DNA from: Phocoena phocoena
Taxonomy: Eukaryota; Chordata; Mammalia; Artiodactyla; Phocoenidae
Direction: 5' to 3'
Assembly (NCBI RefSeq): GCF_963924675.1
Contig: NC_089232.1
Coordinates: forward strand, 40,056,659-40,120,658
Length of the DNA stretch: 64,000 nt
A model generated the notes under the pieces. The model was not told the origin of the DNA. It ran no database searches and saw only the letters and a program-made list of their open reading frames with translations. The first letter of the stretch is position 1; each line of letters begins with the position of its first letter. This document shows, piece by piece, positions 56,800-64,000 of the stretch. The position numbers were made by a program, and so were the translations under genes.

Positions 56800-58435
56800 G
56801 TAAGGGAAACTTATTATTGATTCATTAAAAACATTTCCTGTCAAGAGTTTCACTTTCTGTAATGGAGGACTGAGTAATTTGGACATCCACCCACTGAGAA
56901 CAACTAGAAAAGCTGGAAAGGCATGGTAGAGCTAATAAGACAGTGCAAATTAATAGGGCTAAGATCTGGGAGAGTAGTGAAGCCTAGATAGGTAAGCCCA
57001 GAATTTGGAGCAGTGTTTGCCAGTGGCAACTGTTGAAATCCTGGAAGAGGTTATCTGGAAGCTGAGAAGCTGGGCACAACTCTTGACAGCCCCACAGGGC
57101 TAGGGGGAAAATAAGAGTTCAGGGACTGCAAAGGAATGATAACTCAGGAAAAACACTAGGCTTTCAGTTGGGGTAAACTGATTTTATACTTATTTGCAGA
57201 GACTGAAACTCAGTTTCAAATCATCTCAGTCTCCTATTGGAATAAGGTGAGCTGGGATGCTAGTACTTCTAGCCATCTTTCAAAAGCAAGTATAAATTCT
57301 CTCTGGAGGACAACTGTATACTCCTAATCCTGAAATTACTACAATAATTTTCTATATACAGTGTTCTGTACTCTAGCAAAAATAACGAAGTGTATAAAAT
57401 ATAAGATAATGTGATAAAAAATTAAGAGAAACAATATATAATATAAACAGACCAGAGAGGATCCAGATAATGGAGTTATCAGTTATGAATTTTTAAATAA
57501 CCACGATATATTGATATATTCAATGAAATGAAAGATTGAGAATTTGGGGTATAAACCACTCAAATATTCTAGAACTTAAAATGCAATGGAAATTAAGAGC
57601 TCAGTGCATGGAGTAACAGTGAATGGACACAGCTGACAAGAGAATAAGTAAACTGTAATAGAAGTAAAAGAAAATATTAAAAATCAAGCTTTGGGTATAA
57701 AAGAAGGAAATGGGGAAAAGAGAAAGAAAAAAGAACAGGGAGAAAAGTTCTAAGGTGTATAATTGGAAGCCCAACAGGATGAGAGAGAGAGGATTGGGTA
57801 AAAGCAGTGTTCTAAGAGACAATGGCTGAGAGTTTCTCAAAACTGATGAAAGGTATTGAGTCATATATTAAAGAAGCACTCTGAACCTGAAGTAGAATAA
57901 ATATAGTAAAATTGCATGCAGCACTAAACTGCTGAAAGCAAAAGACAATGAGAAAATCTTAAGAGTAGTCAAAGATAAAAGAGCAACAAGATTAACAATG
58001 GAATTTTCAACAATGAAAGTGGAAGCCAGCAGTTAATGAATGGTATATTAAAAACACTGAAAAAAAAAAGTGGGCACTTATAATTTTATATCCAGTGAGA
58101 ACATCCTAAAAAATGAAGGCAAAGTAGGAATATTTTTCAATAAGCAAAAACTGAGAGGATGTGTCACTGGCAGATCTGTACTAAAGGAAAGTATAAAAGG
58201 TATTCTTCAATGATTTCACATTGAGAAATGAAAAGTGGGAAATATGTGGATAGATATAAATAAATATTAACAATAAAATAATAATGTTATGCAGGAAGAA
58301 TAAATGTACAGAATTAAAATGCACCATAACAGTAGCATGTAAGTTGGGGGTGGGAGATTAATGGAGTTAAAGTGTTTGGGGGCACTTGAATTACTCAGGA
58401 ACAAGTGAAAGTCTGAATTTACATTAGGCTTTGTT
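56800..58435 (+). repeat. Old L1/HAL1 ORF1 region
   Basis: A-rich, with 'acatccacccactgagaac', 'actagaaaagctggaaagg', 'gagaggatccagataatgga', 'aagcaaaagacaatgagaaa', 'aggcaaagtaggaatatttt' and 'aatgtacagaattaaaatgc' in the order of old L1 ORF1 (or the ORF1-only HAL1). It continues beyond the inserted L1 at 63962. No open frame. Confidence 0.65.
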
Positions 58436-58693
58436 AAGTCAAGAGTATGTATATATATATTTATTTCTTAATTTTTTTCAAGACTATTTTATTTAATTTC
58501 TTTTATATAGCAGGTTCTTATTAGTTATCTATTTAATACATATTAATGAATATATGTCAATCCCAGTCTCCCAATTCATCACACTACCCGCCCCCTCACC
58601 CACCCCGCTTCCCCCCCTTGATGTCCATATGTTTGTTCTCTGCACCTGTGTCTTCATTTCTGCCTTGCAAACTGGTTCATCTGTACCATTTTT

Positions 58694-61600
58694 CTAGATT
58701 CCACATATATGCGTTAATATACGATATTTGTTTTTCTCTTTCTGACTTACTTCACTCTGTATGACAGTCTCTAGATCCATCCACGTCTCAACAAATGGCC
58801 CAATATCGTTCCTTTTTATGGCTGAGTAACATTCCATTGTATATATGTACCACATCTTCTTTATCCATTCTTCTGCTGATGGGTGTTTACATTGCTTCCA
58901 TGACCTGGCTATTGTAAATAGTGCTGCAGTGAACATTGGGGTGCATGTGTCTTTTTGAATTATGGGTTTCTCTGGGTTTATGCCCAGTAGTGGGATTGCT
59001 GGGTCATATGGTAATTCTATTTTTAGTTTTCTAAGGAACCTCCATACTGTTCTCCATAGTGGCTGTATCAATTTATATTCCCACCAACAGTGCAAGAGGG
59101 TTCCCTTTTCTCCACACCCTCTCCAGCATTTATTGTTTGTAGATTTTCTGATGATGGCCATTCTGACTGGTGTGAGGTGATACCTCATTGTAGTTTTGAT
59201 TTGCATTTCTCTAATAATTAGTGATGTTGAGCAGCTTTTCATGTGCCTCTTGGCCATCTGTATGTCTTCTTTGAAGAAATGTCTATTTAGGTCTTCTGCC
59301 CATTTTTGGATTGGGTTGTTTGTTTTTTGGATATTGAGCTGCATGAGCTGCTTGTAAATTTTAGAGATTAATCCTTTGTCAGTTGCTTCATTTGCAAATA
59401 TTTTCTCCCATTCTGAGGGTTGTCTTTTCATCTTGTTTATAGTTTCCTTTGCTGTGCAAAAGCGTTTAGGTTTCATTAAGTCCCATTTGTTTATTTTTGT
59501 TTTTATTTCCATTACTTTAGGAGGTGGGTCAAAAGAGATCTTGCTGTGATTTATGTCAAAGAGTCTTCCTCCTATGTTTTCCTCAAAGAGTTTTATAGTG
59601 TCTCACCTTACATTTAGGTCTTCAATCCATTTTGAGTGTATTTTTGTGTATGGTGTTAGGGAGTGTTCTAATTTCATTCTTTTACATGTAGATATCCAGT
59701 TTTCCCAGCACCACTTATTGAAGAGACTGTCTTTTCTCCATTGTATATCCTTGCCTCCTTTGTCAGAGATTAGTTGACCGTAGGTGCATGGGTTTATCTC
59801 TGGGTTTTCTATCCTGTTCCATTGATCTGTATTTCTGTTTTTGTGCCAGTACCATATTGTCTTGATTACTGTAGCTTTGTAGTATAGTCTGAAGTAAGGG
59901 AGTCTGATTCCTCCAGCTCCGTTTTTTTCCCTCAAGATTGCTTTGGTTATTTGGTGTCTTCTGGGTCTCCATACAAATTTTAAGATTTTTTGTTCTAGTT
60001 CCATAAAAAATGCCATTGGTAATTTGATAGGCATTGCATTGAATCTGTAGATAGCTTTGGGTAGTATAGTCATTTTCACAGTATTGATTCTTCCAATCCA
60101 AGAACATGGTATATCTCTCCATCTGTTTGTGTCATCTTTGATTTCTTTCATCAGTCTCTTATAGTTTTCTGAGTACAGGTCTTTTACCTCCTTAGGTAAG
60201 TTTATTCCTAGGTATTTTATTCTTTTTGTTGCAATGGTGAATGGGATTGTTTCCTTAATTTCTCTTTCTTATCTTTTGCTGTTAGTGTATAAGAATGCAA
60301 GAGAGTTCTGTGCATTAATTTTGTATCCTGCAACTTTACCAAATTCACTGATTAGCTCTAGTAGTTTTCTGGGGGCATCTTTAGAATTATCTATGTATAG
60401 ATAGTATCATGTCATCTTCAAGCAGTGACAGTTTTATTTATTTTCCAATTTGTATTCCTTTTATTTTTTTAATCTGAGGAAGTCTTTATGAATCCTTCAC
60501 TTTCTTGTTTTGAATTTTTGAATTTAATTTTATTTATTTTTTTATACAGCAGGTTCTTATTAGTTATCCATTTTACACATATTAGTGTATATATGTCAAT
60601 CCCAATCTCCCAATTCATGTATTCCTTTTATTTCTTTTTCTTCTCTGATTGTCATGGCTAGGACTTCTGAAACTATGTTGAATAAGAGTGGCGAGAGTGG
60701 ACATCCTTGTCATGTTCCCGATCTTATAGGAATTGCTTTCAGTTTTTCACCATTGAGAATGATGTTTGCTGTGTGTTTGTCATATATAGTCTTTATTATG
60801 TTGAGGTAGGTTCCCTCTATGCCCACTTTCTGGAGAGTTTTTTTTTTTTTTTATCATAAATGGGTGTTGAATTTTGTCAAAAGCTTTTTCTGCATCTATT
60901 GACATTATCATATGGTTTTTATTCTTCAGTTTGTTAATATGGTGTATCACATTGATTGAGTTGTTTATATTGAAGAATCCTTGTATCCCTGGGATAAATC
61001 CTACTTGATCATGGTGTATGATCCTGTCAATGTGTTGTTGGTTCTGTTTGCTAGTATTTTGTTGAGGATTTTTGCATCTATATTCATGAGTGATATTGAT
61101 CTGTAGTTTTCTTTTTTTGTAGTATCTTTGTCTGGTTTTGGTATCAGGGTGATGGTGACCTTGTAGAATGAGTTTGGGAGTGTTCCTTCCTCTGCAGTTT
61201 TTGGAAGAGTTTGAGAAGGATGGGTGTTAGCTCTTCTCTAAATGTTTGATAAAATTCACCTGTGAAGCCATCTGGTCCTGGACTTTTGTTTGTTGGAAGA
61301 TTTTTATTCAGAGTTCAATTTCATTACTTGTGATTGATCGTTCATATTTTCTATTTCTTCTTGGTTCAGTCTTGAAAGATTATACCTTTCTAAGAATTTG
61401 TCCATTTCTTCCAGGTTGTCCATTTTATTGGACTAGAGTTGTTTGTAGTAGTCTCTTTTGATGCTTTGTATTTCTGTGGTGTCTCTTGTAACTTCTCCTT
61501 TTTCATTTCTAATTTTATTGATTTGAGTCCTCTCCCTCTTTTTCTTGATGAGTTTGGCTGAAGGTTTATCAATTTTGTTTATCTTCTCAAGGAACCAGCT

Positions 61601-62681
61601 TTTAGTTTCATTGATTTTTGCTATTGTTTTCTTCATTTCTATTTCATTTATTTCTGCTTTGTTTTTCATGATTTCTTTCCTCCTACTAACTTTGGGTTTG
61701 TTTGTTCTTCTTCTCTAGTTGCTTTAGGTGTAAGTTTAGATTGTTTATTTGAGATTTTTCTTGTTTCTTGAGGTAGGATTGAATTGCTATAAACTTCCCT
61801 CTTAGAACTGCTTTTGCTGCATCCCACGGGTTTTGGATCATGGTGTTTTCATTGTCATTTGTCTCTAGGATTTTTTAGATTTCCTGTTTGATTTCTTCAG
61901 TCATCTCTTGGTGATTTAGTAACGTGTTGTTTAGCCTCCATGTGTTTGTGTTTTTTACATTTTTTTCCCAGTAATTTATTTCTAATCTCATCACATTGCA
62001 GTTGGAAAAGATGCTTGATGTGGTTTCAGCTTTCTTAAATTTACCAAGGCTTGTTTTGTGACCTAAGATGTCATCTATCCTGGAAAATGTTCCCTGTGAA
62101 CTTGGGAAGAAAGTGTAACCTACTGTTTTCAGATGGAATGTCCTATAAATATCAATTAAATCTATCTGGTCTGTTGTGTCATTGAAAGCTTGTGTTTCCT
62201 TATTAATTTTCTGTCTGGATGAGCTGTCCTTTGGTGTAAGTGAGGTGCTAAAGTCCCCGACTATTCTTGTGTTACTGTTGATTTCCTATTTTATAGCTGT
62301 TAGCATTTGCCTTATGTATTGAGGTGCTCCTGTTTGGGGTGCATATATATTTATAATTGTTATATCTTCTTGGATTGATCCCTTGATCATTATGTAGTGT
62401 CCTTCTTTGTCTCTTGTAACATTCTTTATTTTAAAGTCTTTTTTATCTGATATGAATATTGCTACTCCAGCTTTCTTTTGATTTCCATTTGCATGGAATA
62501 TCTTTTTCCATCCCCTCACTTTCAGTCTATATGTGTCCCTAGGTCTGAAGTGAGTCTCTTGTAGGCAGCATATATATGGGTCTTGTTTTTGTGTCCATTC
62601 AGTGAACCTCTGTCTTTTGGTTGGAGCATTTAATCCATTCACATTTAAGATAATTATCGATATGTATGTTCCTATTACCAT
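58694..62681 (-). pseudogene. L1 ORF2, broken and interrupted
   Basis: Begins MVIGTYISIIILNVNG at 62681. The first 131 codons are open and keep the catalytic Asn of LNVNG, Glu of QETH and 'AGVAIFISDK'. The middle (reverse transcriptase) has stops and shifts and holds the insert at 60467-60617. 182 codons (59603-60151) are open, and the last 272 codons (58694-59512) include [21 protein letters not shown] Cys to Tyr change follows (WWEY instead of WWEC in siblings). Without the insert and one duplication the length is about 1,270 codons, the family norm. No full product is possible. Confidence 0.93.
60467..60617 (-). mobile_element. 151-bp L1 3' end with extra tail, inside L1 ORF2
   Basis: Between perfect 16-bp duplications TGTATTCCTTTTATTT (60451-60466 and 60618-60633). 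The right part is the short-form L1 3'UTR end (ACAGCAGGTTCTTATTAGTT). The left part, beyond a first A/T-rich tail, is about 45 bp of non-L1 sequence ('aatctgaggaagtctttatg') and then a second T run at the junction. See findings for the transduction reading. Confidence 0.88.
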
Positions 62682-62707
62682 TTTATTAATTGTTTTGGGT
62701 TTCTTTT

Positions 62708-62911
62708 CTTTTTTTTTTTGCAGTACGCAGGCCTCTCACTGTTGTGGCCTCTCCCGTTGCGGAGCACAGGCTCCAGATGCGCAGGCTCAGCGGCCATGGC
62801 TCATGGGCCCAGCCTCTCCGCGGCATGTGGGATCTTCCCGGACCAGGGCACGAACCTGTGTCCCCTGCATCGGCAGGCGGACTCTCAACCACTGTGCCAC
62901 CAGGGAAGCCC
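62708..62911 (-). mobile_element. CHR SINE, compact form, between L1 ORFs
   Basis: T run, GCAGTACGCAGGCCTCTCAC, body, B-box region ACGAACCTGTGTCCCC and head GTGCCACCAGGGAAGCCC. Perfect 13-bp duplications TTGGGTTTCTTTT at 62695-62707 and 62912-62924. Sits in the ORF1-ORF2 spacer of the surrounding L1. Confidence 0.94.
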
Positions 62912-62955
62912 TTGGGTTTCTTTTGTAGGTCCTTTTCTTCTCTTGTGTTTCCCAC

Positions 62956-63872
62956 TTAGAGAAGTTCCTTTAGCATTTGTTGTGGAGCTCGTTTGGTGGT
63001 GCTGAATTCTCTTAGCTTTTGCTTGTCTGTAAAGCTTTTGATTTCTCCATCGAATCTGAATGAGATCCTTGCTGGGTAGAGTAATCTTGGTTGTAGTTTC
63101 TTCCCTTTCATCACTTGAAATATATCGTGCCACTGCCTTCTGGCTTGTAGAGTTTCTGCTGAGAAATCAGCTGTTAACTTTATGGGAGTTCCTTTGTATG
63201 TTATTTGTCATTTTTTCCTTGTTGCTTTTAATAATTTTTCTTAGTCAGTTTGATTACTATGTGTCTCGGCATGTTTCTCCTTGGGTTTATCCTGCCTGGG
63301 ACTCTCTGTTCTTCCTGGACTTGGGTGGCTATTTCCTTTTCCATGTTAGGAAATTTTTTGACTATAATCTCTTCAAATATGTTCTTGGGTCCTTTCTGTC
63401 TCTCTTCTCCTTCTGGGACCCCTATAATGTTAATGTTGTTGCATTTAATGTTGTCCCAGAGGTCTCTTAGGACGTCTTCATTTCTTTTCATTCTCTTTTC
63501 TTTATTCTGTTCCATGGCAGTGAATTCCACCATTTTGTCCTCCAGGTCACTTATCTGTTCTTCTGCCTCAGTTATTCTGCTATCGATTCCTTCTACTGTA
63601 TTTTTCATTTCAGTTATTGTATTGTTCATCTCTGTTTGTTTGTTCTTTAATTCTTCTAGGTGTTTGTTCTTTAAGTGTTCTAGGTCTTTGTTAAACATTT
63701 CTTGCATCTTCTCCATCTTTGCCTCCATTCTTTTTCCGAGGTCCTGGATCATCTTCACTGTCATTAATCTGAATTCTTTTTCTGGAAGGTTGCCTATGTC
63801 TACTTCATTTAGTTATTTTTCTGGGGTTTTATCTTGTTCTTTCATCTGATACATAGCCCTCTGCCTTTTCAT
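62956..63872 (-). pseudogene. L1 ORF1, broken
   Basis: Starts MKRQRAMYQMKEQDKTPEK and meets a stop after 19 codons. It resumes with 178 open codons (63228-63764): a coiled coil (EKMQEMFNKDLEHLKNKHLE) with an 8-residue duplication relative to the 12110 copy, then an RRM-like part with 'INIIGVPEGEERQKGPKNIF' and 'NMPRHIVIKLTKKNY'. The C-terminal domain follows in broken form ('FRFDGEIKSFTDKQKLREFS') to a TAA at 62956-62958. It would have bound L1 RNA; now inactive. Confidence 0.88.
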
Positions 63873-63948
63873 TTTGTCTGTCTCTCTGTGAATGTGGTTT
63901 TTGTTCCACAGGCTGCAGGAGTCTTCTTCTTCTGCTGTCTGCCCTCTC
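63873..63948 (-). other. Residual L1 5'UTR
   Basis: Only 76 nt before ORF1 remain ('ctgcagcctgtggaacaaaa' on -). The insertion is 5'-truncated right before the ORF1 start, without the promoter part seen in the 12110 copy. Confidence 0.8.
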
Positions 63949-63961
63949 AAGTCAAGAGTAT

Positions 63962-64000
63962 ATATTTTTATCTCTAGGTAGGTACTAAATAAAATACATA
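63962..64000 (+). repeat. Continuation of the old L1/HAL1 host
   Basis: A/T-rich end of the window after the right-hand duplication; it should continue the element interrupted at 58448. Too short to identify alone. Confidence 0.45.

Larger units (their letters stand above)
58449..63948 (-). mobile_element. Near-complete L1 (5.5 kb), defective, short 3'UTR
   Basis: On the - strand: about 75 nt of 5'UTR, ORF1, ORF2 and a short-form 3'UTR ending AACTAATAAGAACCTGC... and an A-rich tail (the T-rich left end). Target duplications AAGTCAAGAGTAT lie at 58436-58448 and 63949-63961. It carries a CHR SINE between the ORFs and a 151-bp L1 tail inside ORF2. Less decayed than the + copy at 12110: the ORF2 C-terminal 272 codons and endonuclease start are open. 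The lack of the rest of the 5'UTR means it landed promoterless. Confidence 0.95.

Noticed and set aside
58694..59512. 272-codon open frame on - strand
   Set aside because: It is the C-terminal part of L1 ORF2 (Cys-rich segment and conserved end), not a host gene.
63228..63849. Frames of 178 (-) and 199 (+) codons on the same segment
   Set aside because: The - frame is L1 ORF1; the + frame is its antisense shadow, rich in Leu/Ser/Phe as expected.

Overview
This window looks like non-coding nuclear DNA of a cetacean (dolphin or whale). The main evidence is ten copies or fragments of a tRNA-derived SINE of the CHR type, including the compact form typical of whales and dolphins. Alongside these are cetartiodactyl-type LINE-1 elements and the usual ancient mammalian repeats (MIR, L2, old L1/HAL1, Tigger and hAT MITEs). 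I see none of the BovB LINEs or Bov-tA SINEs expected in a ruminant. No host protein-coding exon, rRNA, functional tRNA, CRISPR array or operon could be supported. The long reading frames that make sense are decayed L1 ORF1/ORF2 or a scrap of Tigger transposase.

Layout. 1-8.8 kb is mostly unrecognised DNA with L2 and MIR fragments, one long-form CHR SINE, an L1 3' end inserted inside a MIR, a pyrimidine tract and a SINE lacking its tRNA head. 8.8-10.9 kb is old L1 DNA with two younger L1 tails inserted. 12.1-18.1 kb is a complete-length but dead L1 on the + strand, with 5'UTR, ORF1, ORF2, 3'UTR and target-site duplications. 19.9-22.3 kb holds two MIRs (one split by a 67-bp L1 tail) and a Tigger transposon split by an L1, with an (AT)n expansion in its 3' part. 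23-29 kb is single-copy DNA with L2, MIR, hAT and old L1 fragments. 29.7-31.5 kb is a truncated L1 that appears to carry a 3'-transduced segment.

32.3-34.2 kb is a compact SINE/L1 cluster with a SINE inverted pair and a SINE::L1 junction. 34.9-35.8 kb is an LTR-like repeat whose internal TA tract has grown to about 390 bp of almost pure A/T. 39-45 kb holds old L1 segments with two CHR SINEs and a Tigger MITE carrying another. 45-56 kb is largely unrecognised DNA with L2 and MIR pieces, a long-form CHR SINE, a G-rich candidate quadruplex and pyrimidine tracts. 56.8-64 kb is an old L1/HAL1 into which a 5.5-kb L1 inserted on the - strand; that L1 itself received a CHR SINE and a 151-bp L1 tail.

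The informative content is therefore the insertion history: several nested insertions with readable target-site duplications, two candidate L1 3' transductions, two kinds of L1 3'UTR, and a SINE family whose length classes differ by internal repeat number and loss of a 3' block. I did not find a new gene system. Boundaries and family names were read by eye and should be confirmed with a repeat library.
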